Shown: positions 29,166 through 44,213, numbered from the stretch's first letter. The stretch is 64,000 nucleotides of DNA from Sitta carolinensis (GCA_032173965.1 JAVUNC010000004.1:21677001-21741000), one strand, 5' to 3'. Numbers and translations are program-made. Notes: generated by a model not told the origin, from the sequence alone.

Positions 29166-30454
29166 TGAGAATGCCTCCATAGATAGAACTACATCCTTCA
29201 ACTAGGATGGTAGATAGGGTAGATCAAATGTTTAGGGAATGCAGATCTGTCTAGCAACACATGCTGTTGCTGACTCTGAGTTTGTCCCAGTCTGTAATCA
29301 TCTCAAGATCAGATCCTCTGCAAGTTCAAGAACAGACTTGCAGACCAGCCATTCAGGCAGTTCCACTGGTGCTGACCTCATTTCATTTGATGAAACAATG
29401 TTCATCTCCACATGAAGGAAATTAAAAATGTTGAGGCTAAATTAGGCTGGGCTTCTCACTGTTCTGAATAGATCACTGGTCAGAAAAGGTAACTTTAAGA
29501 GAAAGCAATTTTTTGCAACAGTTTCCTCTCTGCTTAGTTATCCACAAGAAGCCAGATCCAAGCTATTGAGAATGGTCTCCAGGACCAGAAATATTGGGTT
29601 TTACCAGTTTTGAAAGGATAGGTTCTTTTCCAAGCTCCCAGTAAGTTTCCGAACTTTGTATAAATGAAAGGATAAAGATTCAATAAAAAGCATTTTACTA
29701 CCATGGATACATTTACTGTGTATGGAAATAGTTGACATAAGCTATTGAGTTTGAATCACTAATGTACAGTTTCTTGTTTGTATTGAAGGAAAAAAACAAT
29801 ACTTTTCTGTATAGGAAATAGTTGAAAGATTAATGTTTTAAGGGAATCAGCTAAAAAAATTAAGCTTTAGTGTAAGTGCTGCAAGAAAAACATAAATCTT
29901 AGCATTTGGATGTAAAGTACACCTTCTAAAGCAATGTGTTAGTTTAATCCACAATATTTTAAAAATAGAAAATAGGACATTGCAGGAAACATTCTGAATG
30001 ACAAACTTACCTCATATATGATTATCACTAATGAATTATTTTAAAAGGGTAGTCATTAGCTAGTTCTAGACAAACTGTTAAATATAAGAAGTAATGGCTT
30101 TCAAAACTTTATAACCTAAGCATATTTAGATTACTATTAATTAAATTGTATTACTGTTTTCCAGAGCTAAACATTTCAGCCTACGTAATCCATGAAGACT
30201 ACTAAATTTTCCCAACAAGTAAGGATTACAGATGAAGCAATTTTTAAAGATCATAGAATTGATGTGAATATCTCCCTTTAATTAATTAAGCAATTGGTGA
30301 TTAGATTTTTAGAAAAGTTTACTATAAATATTAAAATTAAGTACTTTAATAAATTAAAACCCAACAGATGTTTAATTAATATGCCAACTATACTCTCAAA
30401 GAAATGCATAAAATTGATTGGAAATTATTTGCTCTTCATTAAAGTATACTGGGT

Positions 30455-30676
30455 GTAGTCTGGGTTTCTTAAGCCTGATGTTTTTGAATTTCTAAGTTCA
30501 GTTTCATTGTAATATTTCAGTTTAAGAAAACCTAATTCTCACAAGATTCAACATAACCAAAACTAGTGCTAGTGTTTATGTCAAATCTTGTGAGAATTAG
30601 GTTTTCTTAAACTAAAATATTACAGTGAAACTGAACTTAGAAACTCAGAAACCTCAGGCTTAAGAAAACCAAACTA
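30455..30676. repeat. Palindrome with about 100-bp arms
   Basis: The left arm (about 30455-30555) and right arm (about 30577-30676) are reverse complements with roughly 90% identity. An uninterrupted core is formed by GTTTAAGAAAACCTAATTCT, CACAAGATT and their complement, around a spacer of about 21 bases. The outer ends share GGTTTTCTTAAGCCT-like sequence. It could be a fold-back (MITE-like) DNA transposon, since long terminal inverted repeats with almost no interior are typical of these. No clear target duplication was found. Confidence 0.85.
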
Positions 30677-33600
30677 CAATTGAGTTTTGTATGATTTCAG
30701 TGCTATCTTTCACGAACTTAAAATACTTTTTCTAATTATTTTCCCAAACTTGTGAAAAAAAAAATAAAGATGGGGAGTCTACACTTTATATTTTTCTTCG
30801 TTTTAAACATCGAGATTCTTTCATATTCCTCTCAAGCTGTAGTGCGACAGCTTTGAGGTTACACAGACAAGTGCTAATGGGTGATAGTTCTGACATTATG
30901 GAAAGCTTCTGCTAGAACAGATCATTTATATATCATGATTCTCAACTCCCTCAATCTTCTTTCCATAAAGTATTTAAAGTTCCCCTATTTACTGACCTGC
31001 CCCTTTAGACAGTTCCAATGTTCATAGGATGACTGGCTTATAAACATCTAGGCACTCCTGAGCTCATTATAAAGTTTGAGTTCGTTTACAATACAGTGTT
31101 TGTTTACAATGTTTAAATTTACAGGAAAGCACACAATAAAGATGTAGCTACTACCTTGAGGACTTTATCACCTGAGAACTGGAAAATTTTGCATGGGGCT
31201 GAGGCTTATATGTTGAGACAGGACAATTTCCTGCCAAGCTGGAAGATTCAAATACTTTGAATTAGATTTGAATTTAGAAAGTTTTTTATTTTAACATATT
31301 GTGTTCAAACTAAATCATAAAAGCTAAAAAGGTTGAATCAAATGCATTAGATTCTACAGTGATATTCTGCAGAATTTCTGCAGAAATTCTGGCATTTTGT
31401 CTGCCAGCTGAAGCTTGAAGAGTGTAAGAAAAGCTGTATTATTTCTTTAAGATACCCTGGGAAATTTAGAAATTAAATCTAGCCAGAAAATCTTCGCTGT
31501 AAGCTCCTTAATTCTCTTGGGATGACTAAGAAACTGAAGGTGATGCTCAAAGCTCATTAAATGTAACAGATGTTATTACAACCAACTAACAAAATATTTG
31601 ATAAAAAATCACTGACATTTAATTATGAAGTTTCTCATGATAACATACTCTACAAGTGGACCTAGTGTTTTGTGAGGAATTTTACTTTTACAGAAGACCC
31701 TTCTAAAAAGCAAGTGAAATGGCACATATATATGATGCTCTTGAAATACAACCTATTTCATAATGCGTGATACAGTCCAGTGTTTAATAACTTCAAGAAC
31801 ACTGTCTCAAAAGAAATTCAGATTCATTATTATCATGAGACTATAGTTTTGTCTTTGGGCCTTCCTGTATTCCAGTGTATTTCAGTTATTAATAATTTCG
31901 TTTCTCAAATGATTTTCAGAGTAATGCTAATTTTGCAACCCAAAACGAAGATAAATTTATTTGCCCAGATTTTGCTTTCATCAAACATACAATTCACAGT
32001 AAAGAGGGTAGGACCAACATTGTACTGGAATGCTACGTGATGGGCTGTGGAGTAATAGGGATAAAACAGTTGCTGTTTTAGACAAAAGAATATACTGAAG
32101 AAATGGTTAGAAGCAAAGTGTGTCTCTAGTGAGACCATTGTATTAGTTCTAGAAATGTCAGTGATGGATTTAGAAGAGGATGTCTGCTGCAGAATTTTTA
32201 AAATGTTATTTAAAGTGAAAAAAAGTTATAGGAAGTTATGCTAATATGGAGTGCTGCTTATGAAATAACAATTAATATGAGCAAATAATATTTTTTATTT
32301 TTTATTTTTATTTTTTATGCAGTCATGGAAAACAGATGTGGACTAGGTAGTTACAGGCTAAATGCCATCAAATGGAAAGGTAAAAAAAAGAAAATTGACA
32401 TGTAATTTTAATTTTGACATAATTTTGGCAAATATTGACATATGAAGTATGCACAGTGTAAAAAACAGAATTAACAGTTTGAGATAGCACATTTACTACT
32501 TAAAGACTTGACTCTTAAAGACTTTTGCAATCCTTATCAGCAAAAATTTATCAACAATTCGGAAAGAAAAAAAATTGAAACCTCATGGTTTGACAAGTAG
32601 TTAAACAACCAACATCCCCAGAAGGACTGTTGCATTACACAACTGGTCTGCAAAATACAAGAAAAAAATAAACAGGTGTGGAAATCCATTCCCAGTTCAT
32701 GTTTTTCTTGTTAGTATAATATGTAAGCTCTTAAAACAAGTGGGTTTTTTTGGTTGTTTTTTTTTTTTTTGTTTGTTTGCTTTCATTTTTAGATTTTTCT
32801 GAGCAAATAATTCAATAATTTTCCATCATTTTAAGCCAAATTAAACTAGGGGCTTTCTAAGAGCTTTGATAGGACGGTTCAGAAATTAATAAATTTATAT
32901 ATTCATAAACCAATACATATAATGAAATTACTGTCCTCAGATTTGTCCCAGCAAAAATATTCTAGTTTATTTAGTATAAAATGTGTGGGTGCTAAGAGCA
33001 CTCATTTGCCATAATTAAATAAAGGAAACATGTCAAATATTTATATGGATTAAAATGCCCGTAAAAATATAAAATTACAATGCATTCTCTTTATCAAATA
33101 TGTTTAATACTGTCTTTATCCAATAGATTTTTATGCTATTTCAAGTAATGTTATTATGACATAAATGGTCCTAGTTTGTCTTATTAAGTCACTGGTAATT
33201 TATCAAATCTGTAATTTTGTTTTGTGTTTGGTGACCAGGATTCATGTGATAATGCTCTAAAAGTGATAGCCACAATACCTTGTTAATCACAAGCTCTTAC
33301 TATGCATTAAGAAAAAATGAGCATATGCAACAAAAATGAGATGGTTGAGGTAGATAAGATTAATTAATCTGTACAAGGTTCTATTATTTCCATTAGTCCA
33401 GACAGTATTGAAGAGCTGTATATTAAGAGCAGCTATCTAGTCTGGAACTTTCCTTCAAGTTTGTCTAAATTCCAACACTATCAATATATGACATTATATT
33501 ATCCTATAAAGCATGTTTCTATTTACTGAAAAGTGGACTATGTCCTTTCATTAAAATTTTATACACAAATCCAATTTTGAATATTCAAATTTTGAAATAA

Positions 33601-33957
33601 ATCAATGCCTTACTTTCTTTACACAAGTTGTATTTTCTGTTCACTGAAATCCAAGTCTTTTATTTTTTTAGTCCCTTAATTGCTTATGAATACAATTACA
33701 GCTATACAGATAGTTCTCATTTTTTAAAGGAAGCCTTTTTTTTTTAATCCCCAATGCTAAAGCCTATAAAGATGCTACTAAGGATCTGGAGTGAACTTTG
33801 TAATGAACAATCTTCTTTGACAGTACTTGAATTTTAATTTTATTTTAATTACCAAATTCCATACATTAAAATTGAAAATTTAAGTAGATATATCCTAAGC
33901 CTGGAAAAACAACATGAGAGCAAATTTCCAAGGAAAAATTTTGAAGTTGTGTACTTA

Positions 33958-34062
<105 letters not shown>

Positions 34063-36229
34063 CTATTAAAATTAAATAACTGTTAGTTCAAAACACTCCC
34101 ACACATTATCTAACCTGTTCCTACCTGGTCTTGAATTATTTGACTACTATAAATCAAATAATGAGGCATTAATTATTTCAGTTAGTCTTCTTTTACTTTT
34201 GAAAAATACCTAGAAAGAGCACAATTGCAGAAAGGTCTGTGTTTATAATACTTCAAGTCACTGCCATAATGCTTTAGAAGTATCACATACTAAGATACAA
34301 AGATGCCAGTCACCACTAAGTGGTGATTGTTCATTACTGAAGTAACAAATCTTTCTTCTTTTTTTTTTAAACTGTACTAGCTATATAAAAATTGCATAGC
34401 TAGTATTGGAAGTATATTAAAACATTCTTATTTGTTAAATTATACAATTACAAGGTAGAACATATGAACTACCAATTCATAAAAGGATGGAGGAGGCTGG
34501 TTTACAGAAATTCAAAAGCACAAATTTCCTTGCAAAAATTACTAACATTTAACTGTGATTCCACAGTTTAATGCCTAGTCATGAATTGCCAAGAACATTA
34601 CAAATGCATCTCTCAGAATTCTTTGAAAAATCATTTACAAAACAGTAATTTTTTATGATTAAATAAAGTATGAAAATGGACTTAGTTTCATACAAATGAA
34701 CAATTCCAAGGCAAGCAATTTTAGAGTTTGGTGTTGGGGAACAGTTGCAGCTGATATACACGTACACATATACCAGACCATTGCACATTTTTGTTATCTG
34801 ATACAAAGGCTTCTGCAACGAACTTGACATGAAAATGCAGAGAGTCAATGATTTTCCACAAAATTATTCTTTTTTTCTTTATACTAACTTTTGGAGATAT
34901 TCCTGGGTAAGCTCTCAAACAACATCAACCATTGCATGTAATGCAGTTACTTTTTCTTCTGTTTTGTGGATAGAAACAATATTTGGGTCCGATTTGAGCT
35001 TTTAGCACGAGCCTTATTATGCTGCTGTTTTGAAGAAACATGAAAAAAATGCACTTTCCATCCACTTAAGTTTATTGCTATGTGGTCATCAAAGCATGTT
35101 CTCACACTTTGCTATGTAAGAATTCATCTCAACCAAATTTTAGCCCTAAAAAAAAGCATCATCCAAGCTAAGCTAGTTATTTAAAGTTTCTCAGTATGAA
35201 AAAGAAAGCCAGGTTACCTTATTTCTGTGTTGGAATTAGAAAAGTCTCATACAATGAACTGTAGAGAGGAACTTACACCACTACCGAAGGTGATCGTTAC
35301 GTTGTACTATGTTGCTTTTGTTTGTAAGCCAAAGAAAAGCCTACAGGCAGACAAAATCACAGCCTTTCCCTCATCCTCTAAGGGTGTCACCTAAAAGGAG
35401 ATCAGGTTGGATCTGCATTTCCTAAAGCCCTGCTGTCTGGGTACCATGCCTTGGTTGTCCATTGTTTCAATAATCATAAGAATTTGAGGTAATATGCTGC
35501 AGATAAATTAGTATGCATTTCCATCTTCTCCTGATGATGTATTCCAGTATTCCTAGATGATATCAGTGGTTAATATGCAAAATTCCATTATTAAATCAAG
35601 ACTAATAAGCCAAAATGAAGCAAAAAAATATGGAGAAGCACAAAAAGAGATTGTTCCTGGCAAGAAAAATAACAGCAGGATTTTTAATGCAATTATTATT
35701 TCATATGGAGGAGGAAAGCCAATACAATATTCCATGAAAATACATGGTAATGTATTATTTAAATAATACATTTGGTTTGACTCCAAATAATACATTTGTT
35801 TAGACTCACAAATTCTTTTACATAACAATTTAAAAACAAATATGAATGTTCACTTCTTTAATACTAAAATAAACTAGAAAAAAAATAGTATCTGGATATA
35901 AACCATCAATGAAAGTTTTACGCTTCAGGCTAAGCATATAGAAAATATGACAAAAAACATTCCTCTACGGGAGATCCATTGTGAAAATATATTACACACT
36001 TTTAAACAAAATCTTGTTAGATTTGTTTCCATGATAATTGTTATTCTATGCTAACACATAAAATCTTTTTGAAGGACCTTCAAATGGTTGAGAGTTAAGC
36101 GGACTGACTTAAATTCACTCAATCTGACTCATAAAAACTAAATTTTAACACAAAATCAGTAAGCACCCAATCTAATCATTGCTCTTTTCAGTCAGTGGAT
36201 GGAAAATGGCACATTTCTGTCATAACATT

Positions 36230-37530
36230 TCCTGAGTTGGAAAGAACCCACAAGGATCATTGAGTCCAGTTCTTGGCCCTACACAAGACAGCCCCAAGAG
36301 TTACACCATGTGCCTGAGGCTTGGTGCTGTGACCACTTCCCTGGGGAGCTTGTTCCAGTGTCCAATCACCCTCTGGGGCTTCTGCCTTTCCCTGATACCC
36401 AATCTAAATCTCCCTGACACAGCTTCAGTACCTTCCCTCGGGTCCTGTCACTGTCACCACAGAGCAGAGATCAGTGCCTGCCCCTCCTGTTCCACTCACA
36501 AGAAGCTGTAACTGCAGTGAGGTCTCCCCTCAGTCTCCTCCAGGCTGAACAGACCGAGTGACCTCAGCCACTCCTCACACAGCTTCCCATCAAGGCCCTT
36601 CACCATTTTTGTTGCCCTCCTTTGGGCGTTCTCTAATACTTTAATGTCCTTTTTTTATTGCAGTGCCCAAATCTGCCCCTTGCACTCGAGATGAGGCCAC
36701 CCCAGTGCAGAGCAGAGTGGGACAATCCCCTCCCTTGCCCAGCTGGCAATGCTGGGTCTGATGCCCCCCAAGACAGGGTGGCCCTCCTGGCTGGCAGGGT
36801 ACTGCTCACTCACACTCAACTTGCCATTGAGCAGGACCCCCAGGACCATTTCCATAACTCTGATTCCACTTTCTCATCTATGCATATAATCAGCATTGCT
36901 CCATCCCAGGCTAAGAATATAGCACTTGGCCTTCCTATGGAAGGCTGAACTTCCTGTGGTTGGTGATTTTCCAATACTCTAATTTATTGAGGTCCTTTCA
37001 TGGGAGCTCCCTGCCTTCAAGGGAGTCAACAGCTCCTCTCAGTTTTGTATCATCTGCAAACCTGCTCAGTATTCCTTCCAGTCCTGCATCCCAATTATTT
37101 ACAATGATGTGGGAGAGAACTGGGCTGAGGATGGAGCCCTGTGGGACCCCACTAGTCACAGGTCCCCAGTCTGATGTCTCCCCAGTCACTGTCACCCTTT
37201 GTGTTCTACCTGTGAGCTAGTTGCTCACCCATTACATGATGTGTTTATCCAGCTGAGTTCTGGACATTTTGTCCAAAAGGGTCCTGTCAGAGACAGAATT
37301 AAAAAAATTACTGAAATCCAAAAAGATCACACCAACTCGCTTCCCTTGCTCAAGTAGGTGCATTACCCTACCATAAAGGGAAATTAAATATGTCAAGCAG
37401 GACTTTCCCCTCATGAAGAACTGCTCATTGTGACCATTGACTGTGTTGTCATTGTTTTTCAATAATTCCCAGATTAATCTTCTCCAAAATTTTACCAAGA
37501 ACTTTAGTGAGACTGACACAAGTCATATTA
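36230..37530 (-). mobile_element. CR1 LINE, 5'-truncated, with reverse-transcriptase remnants
   Basis: About 1.3 kb of CR1 on the minus strand. Reading 5' to 3' (high to low), ORF2 remains include GVIFLDFSNFFNSVSDRTLL (37232-37519, the LDFSKAFDTVSH motif) and then TSGVPQGSILSPVLSHIIVN with FADDTKL (36998-37195, the F/YADD catalytic box). Downstream is the ORF2 tail and 3' untranslated part, ending near 36230 with a degenerate terminus. The two frame segments are not continuous, so the copy is dead. It belongs to the same subfamily as the plus-strand copy at 61240-61800. Its insertion explains the GC-rich patch here. Confidence 0.93.
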
Positions 37531-38635
37531 CCTTCTAAAGGTGGAGCAAACTGCCATTTACAATTACTGTCTCTAATGAATATATGGGAGTTTTGATGAC
37601 TATGATAGACTAATATCTGTCCATGTATATTTGGTTAAAATTTGTCTGTAGATAAAGCTTTGAATTATCAGAAGAATTTTCAAAATTTTTTCGATGGCAG
37701 GCTGAAGAATGCAAGACAGCTTTTTACGGATATAAATATGACAATGGCATCGGAAAAACTTACAAGGATTTAATAATATCACAATATACCAAGGATGTGG
37801 TTAAACAATATTGATTTATATCCCAAGGGAGGAAAAAAAAACAGCTCTGAGGTGCTTATCTAGATTCAATTTTGTTTTGCAATTAAAAATTCCAGTAATA
37901 CTAATTTGACCATCACCATTTACATATGCTTAATATGAAGATATTAAATGAAGAAAAGAATTTATTTTCATTTAGAAACATTGGAAACATAAAAATTGCC
38001 TCCAAACATATTATATTTATTTCTGGATGATCAGTTACATTCTTCTTAGAGAACAATGATCCTATTTGCTTTCTGAAAGGTATGAGACAAAATTCCCATA
38101 TAAGCAATTCAGAATGATTACTTCTCATTAGATAAATAGACCGTGAAAACAGAAAACAAGAAAAAGCTTAAAAATATGAGACACCTAAGGAGGTACCTAT
38201 ATGAAAGTTCTGCAAGTGAATTTGTCATAATTAGTTTTTCATTTGAAACATTTTCCTTTATCCTAGATACTCCCATACTTTATATTTCTGCTGGCTTAAT
38301 TGCTGTTGCGAGCAAAGGGCAGCACCAGAGTCACAGGAAACACCTGTATGGATATTCTGGATGCAGGAAGCAGCAGGATACATGGCAATGCTACATCTCC
38401 AAAACATCTAGGTGTGCATGTCCTTTTCACTGCTAAGAAGGCCTATTTAATTATTTTACTTATATATGTTATAAATATATGCATAGAGTAAAGAGAAAGT
38501 AAAAAGGGCAGTGAATTTTTGTTTTAAGATGCAGAAGAAATGAAAACTCCCCATATCTGTTATATTTACAAGCAGATCAAGCCAACAGCTTCAAAACAGC
38601 ATAAATGTACTAGTAGAAGTGTATCTTATCCCCTC

Positions 38636-38803
38636 CCCAAAAATGAAACCAAACAAAACCAAACAAACCAAAAAACCCCAAACCCAAAAAAACCCCAAAC
38701 AAACTAACCAACAAAACCAAACAAAAAAAATCCCTCCAAAACCACAAAACACAAACCCAAACCAACAGAAAACCAACCAAACAACCAAACCCACAACAAT
38801 AAA
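38636..38803. repeat. A/C-rich low-complexity tract (AAACC/AACCA)
   Basis: Irregular AAACCA and AAACAAAC units over about 170 bp. Long frames here on both strands are compositional artefacts. Confidence 0.9.
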
Positions 38804-41800
38804 AAATGCAAAACCCAGGACCTGCTTAAAGGAACATCTCTTAAAGATGAGAAAATTCAGTGAGACAATTGTCTGCCTGAGTAAAACTAGAGTACCATAC
38901 ATTAAAATCAGAAAATAAAAATCCTGAGCATCCATGATTAGAAACTTTAAAGTAAGAAAAATAAAATATGTTCATTATAGTCTTTTTATGAAAGCTGTTT
39001 GGAACTGCCATAGGTTATTCTATTTCATTGACAAATGTAACAGTATTTAATAAAACTGTATTTTCCTTCAAATGTAACAGTATTTTCCTACTTTGCATCT
39101 TCTCCCTGATGCTATGTGAACATTGAAAGTAACATAATTAATTACAATTTTTTTTATTCTGTCATTTATTTTATGGACACCTCATGCTTAAAGGGATTTG
39201 AAAGCAAAATAAAGCATTTCTATAGACACAAACATGGAAGTACTGCTATAGTCTTTCAGATTCCTAAATATTTTTTAAAATTTTTAGAACAATGGAGCCA
39301 GATTCTAAAGTAGAGCTTTAAACCAAGGTTTGGAACACCTATTTCACCTAAAGGACAACATAATATAGAAGCAATGTCAAAATATATTGCCAGTATTAGA
39401 GAAGACATAGAAGTATCCAGTATTCCTTAAAAACTCTCAAAATTCCCCTCTTTCCCTAGCCCACCTCTCCTACAGTGATATCTCTTGAAGTTGTAAGAGG
39501 GAATGTAATTATGGCCAAAATCCAGAGGAACAGGAAACATAAAAATCTGACTGCAAGTAGTAATAAAATTAGGTAACTATAATGCACAAATTTTATGGGT
39601 GATTAATTGTGAAAGATGGAATAACATTTTTTTTTCATATTCCTTTGTAAATCCAGTTATTTATTTTCCCTCAAAACCCTGAAAAAACTTAAACCATTTA
39701 TCCCAACTAAATTATTAATCATAATTTGGCATAGGTACAGCTGCAATTAATAAGATGCAAAATGAATAACTTGTAACTACCAGGTTGGTACAGGCTCCAA
39801 CCAGACAAAATAAAACTGATACCAACAAAAGGTCCTGTCCTGTAAAATTTTAATATTGCCAGTTTTTGTTGAATGACTACAAACTTATTGAAAACACTCA
39901 AATTATTCTGTTCATTATTTTAAAGAAATGTTGAAGGCTTTTGGTACTACCATATCCAACAACTGCAGTTGCTTAAATAGCAATTATAAAAAGAAATTTG
40001 CTTATTTTTCAATATTGACATTATAATTTATATTCCTCATTCTACAGAATTTATTTTCCTTTTAGCCTCCACTAATGACTTGAAAATTAACCTAATGACC
40101 ACATCTGGTAGAAATTAAACAAAGATAAGAAAGAAATAACAATAATAATAATATATCATCTAATAGTAATAATGTAAAACCAAAAATGTCAATGCTGTTT
40201 TAAGAAAGGAGGAAAGAATTAAAACCACAACAAAATAATAATACTACAAAAATCCAAGAGTTTGTTTTATATTGACTATTATCAGTTGACTGCCCTATGC
40301 CTGGAATATTTCTCAGGTAAGTAAACACAGATTGGCTTTTTCCCCACAGCTTTTCTTTCTTTGGATTGCCATTGATAACATAGATAACTTTGAATGTACT
40401 TGCCATATCCAACACAGCCCTTCCTCAGCAAGTTAATTAAAGCCAAATAATCTGTGATCTTTGGAAGAAAACATTAAGAACAAGCCTAAGAAAAATAAGT
40501 TCATTTTGTTTATGTAGTAAAAGTTACAAAGTTATTTGACACTAATCAGTCTACTGCAATAAGGAAGAACTTTCTGATAGATAGATAAAAAGGATGGACA
40601 TACAGTGACTGGAAGCTAAACTCATAAAAAATAGAGAATTAATTACAAAAATGAGAATAATAAAATTCTTGATACTATGAAGTGTCATTTTTAGTGGTAG
40701 TTGTTGATTATGTAAAATAGATCTATACGTAATCAACTCCTTAAGGAATTTAAATACATCCACAGTAAGGGAATGAGTATATTTTTAAGCACAGTTTTGT
40801 TTCTTCTGTAGACGGAGACATAAAAAAATCCCTTAATGATGATTTCAGAGTTAACAGACCTGCCACAATCTGTCACTCAGTCAGAGAAGCAGCTTGTTTC
40901 CAAGTTAGATTTTGATCTTCAGCTATAGGGCCTAAACATCAGGTTGAATTTCACTTTACCGTCTTAATCATTGAAACATTTTCCTTTTTCTCTTTTCAGT
41001 TTGTTTGATATGTATACAAATATGTCATCATTTCTAAGTATACAGAACTTTATATAGCATTAAAATTTAAGTCTAATGACTATTTCACACTTATGCAAGC
41101 CATATTTTTAATGAATTATCAATCAGTTTGATTTAGCTTAGAAAGATAAAATTTAAACAATAAAATGCAGAATCGCAGGAGGGATAATTATTCATATGTT
41201 CACACTAAAAGTTTGGAATTTATCACTTTTGGACAATTTTAGACAAGTATCTGATATAGTAGGATGATCTATTTCTCAGTTTCTGCCAAAGGAAAATGCC
41301 AAATATATGGCTTTCATTTTTGCTCCTGCTGCTGCTCCAACTGTCAGAATGAAACAAATATGGAAATACTGGCTTTAAAGAAACAGTATGCCAGTTTTGT
41401 TTTTTTATTCTGAACAATGGAAAAGAAATCAAGAAAAGCATGCCTCTATTTACTTGCTGTTCATGAAAAATAATTCTGATTATGATAATTGTATCATTGG
41501 AAATCTTTTTCAAAACATTTTAAGAAATACGTTTAGATTTGTTGTTCAAAACCAGGTCTGAAAATACCATTCTTTACATTTGAAAAATTAAAGCTCCAGC
41601 TAACATTTGTTAAAAACAAATTTCACATAAACTAAGAACACATGAATTACCAGATAAGAACTCTGATTTAAATAAAGGCTGAGAACATCACTTATTAAAT
41701 GAGCATATCAATTTTTTTTCCACAGAAATTTAAGCAAGAGAAACGTACTAATTTACCCCATTTGACTGTTGTCTTTCTTCCTAAAATCTTTAAAGAGTAG

Positions 41801-43612
41801 ATTAACTTTATTAATTAATTCAAAGTGCGTATGAAGCTTGATAGAGCACATGAAATAAAGGTCTACATGAAGAAGTGTTTTAGTATCAGGGTTGCATATC
41901 CATCTATACACAAACTATTCTCTAGACAGAGCCCTATGTGGGAATCCAAAGTGTTAAATCTCAGCCCTACTATTATTGTGTAATCCTTCAAGCAATTAAT
42001 TTCAAGTCCTTGAAAATTAATTATTTAACAGAATAATTCCTCAAGAGTTTTCTGACAGTTTAATTCTTCTTAAACTGCATGTGAAACATGAACCAAATAT
42101 GGCATATATTCAAATTTCAGAAAGCTTAAAAAAATCAAATTAATTCTTTGTGTCCCAATTCAAATATCAATGTAGAATATTCACTAAGGGAATTCAAATA
42201 CCTTTGTAATGACATGTGGGTCAGTGAAATATCTGGGAGATAAAAGTAACAAAATAACAAAGCAGATTTGTATTCGTGACCTTAAACCAAAAAAAAAAAA
42301 AAAATAACTATGGGAAATCCATACAAACCAAGAAGTTCTAAGTCCAATATTATTTTTGGCTGAATGTGTTGGGTAAATCCTTTATTTCATGCATTCTAAC
42401 ACTATGAAACTTATTTTAAAGATAATTTCTTGCTGTACTAACCATCTGCCAACGTTAGCAGAAAGGTCCACAAACACCTGTTTTCTCTGATAAGTAGAGT
42501 ACTTGAGCTTGTTGGTTTCTTGTTATTATGGCACAGTATTTCCTAGAGCACGAACTATTTCATTTAGAAAGGTGAGAGATCTTGCCATCACACTGTATGG
42601 TGCAAAAAGGCAATTGAAGTGAATACTGGAAAGCCTCCAGAGGTACAAGGAGATGCCAAAATATTTATAGACAAAAATGCCTCAGAAAAACACAAATGTG
42701 ACAGTTACATTAATTCACTAGAAATGTATACAACTACTGTTTAATGCCATTTAAAATAGAGACTGGAAAGGTCTGAGCCATACTGAGCCAGGTTAGAAAC
42801 TCTGATGAAGCAGGTATGTTACTGTGCTAATGGAAGGTTGTAGTTATGGAAATTAATTTTAAGCGGAAAACTGCTAAGCAGTGTGTCAGCATACAGAGTT
42901 TCTTTGGACTAAATTCAGATGTCCACACTCAGATATTTTCTGTTATGTAATATATTTTTGCATCTTGTCTACTTCCTCTCTAGAGGATATGGATTTTCCT
43001 GTGTTATACATGTTAGCCTTCCTTTTCACATCTTGAATAATTGAGCATCTCATACAGTAACAGATACTTGAGGACTGACAAATTGTATCTTTGGTGTACT
43101 GAAGTGTTTGGTATAATAAGAAAACGTGCTTCATATAGAAAAACTCTAAATTATAATGATGCGACATATAAACTGCTTATATATACATTTATACATACAA
43201 AATATGTATATACATGATGAGAATGAGGGAATTATGCACGACTGTATATCCCTGTAATAAAATTTCAGTAATATTACATGGACATTGAATTGTCAGGACA
43301 CCTAGTTTTTACATAAATCTGGACAGTTTTTAAATAATGTTATACACTGCAAAGTTTAAATACATTAACTTCATTTTGAATAAAAAGATGCAAATAACTT
43401 TTCCCTGTGTTTACACTATGAATTACAAGCAGTTATGAATACGAAATTTTGGCATTCATATTAACAGATTAATTTAAACTGACTTTGAAAGTTGTGTTTT
43501 CTTCTCAGTTTTTTTTCCTACTCTATTTTTAAAATATATAACTACATACCTTGTTGGTCCAAGTGTACTTTTGAAATAAAACCAAAATTGTTTTCTGTAT
43601 AATTCCCTGTAC

Positions 43613-43660
43613 TATTATTATAATTATTATTATTATTACTATTATTATTATTATTATTTT
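43613..43660. repeat. ATT trinucleotide microsatellite
   Basis: About 14 ATT/TTA units with single interruptions. Confidence 0.9.
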
Positions 43661-43784
43661 CATAAACTAAAATTCTATTCAACCTACAACCTAGGAAGTA
43701 ATAAGAATCTTAGCATGTGACAACAAGCTTTGTAATTTACAACTACATTTTTACATGAGAAAATAAAAAGGAAAGGAACCATAA

Positions 43785-44213
43785 ACTGCAGCCTGCGGGA
43801 AGGACCCACATTCAAGCAGTTTACAAACACCTGCTATCCCAAAAAGAGGGACACTGCAACAGAGCAGGGTACAAGTGTGAAGGAGTGGCAGACACTAGTT
43901 GTTAATGAGTTGACTGCAGCCCATATCCCCCCCACCACCATTTCAACCATTCAGTCAGGAAGGATGCAAAAGAGTTTGACTTGAGAAAAAGGTTTTATTG
44001 TTGTTTCTCACCATCCTACTCTATTTTTAATTGTCTGTAAATTAATTTTCCTGAAGTTGAATCTATTCTGCCTAACTGGTGAGTAATCTCCCTATCCTTA
44101 CCATGATCCATAAGCTTTTTCATCTTATTTTCTCACCTTGTCCTGATGAGAACGAGGAGCAAGAAAGCACCTTGGTGGGCATCAGGCAGCCAAACAAGAT
44201 CAACCCACCACAT
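43785..44213 (+). mobile_element. Decayed LTR-retrotransposon fragment
   Basis: The plus-strand text GCAGCCTGCGGGAAGGACCC, then TTTCTCACCATCCTACTCTA, a GTAAATTAATTTTCCTGAAG stretch, and finally GCACCTTGGTGGGCATCAGG ... CAACCCACCACA is recognised from remembered avian LTR-retrotransposon sequence. It is worn by mutation and has no clear target duplication. The left limit is approximate. Confidence 0.5.

Noticed and set aside
36260..36948. Plus-strand frames of 83 to 96 codons
   Set aside because: Antisense shadows of the minus-strand CR1 LINE at 36230-37530.
43552..43640. Donor-like AACAAG|GTATGTAG on the minus strand, considered as the missing first CUB3 exon
   Set aside because: The upstream codons do not resemble the SPNYP...C-V-W sequence expected of CUB3 and the region is a low-complexity ATT repeat.
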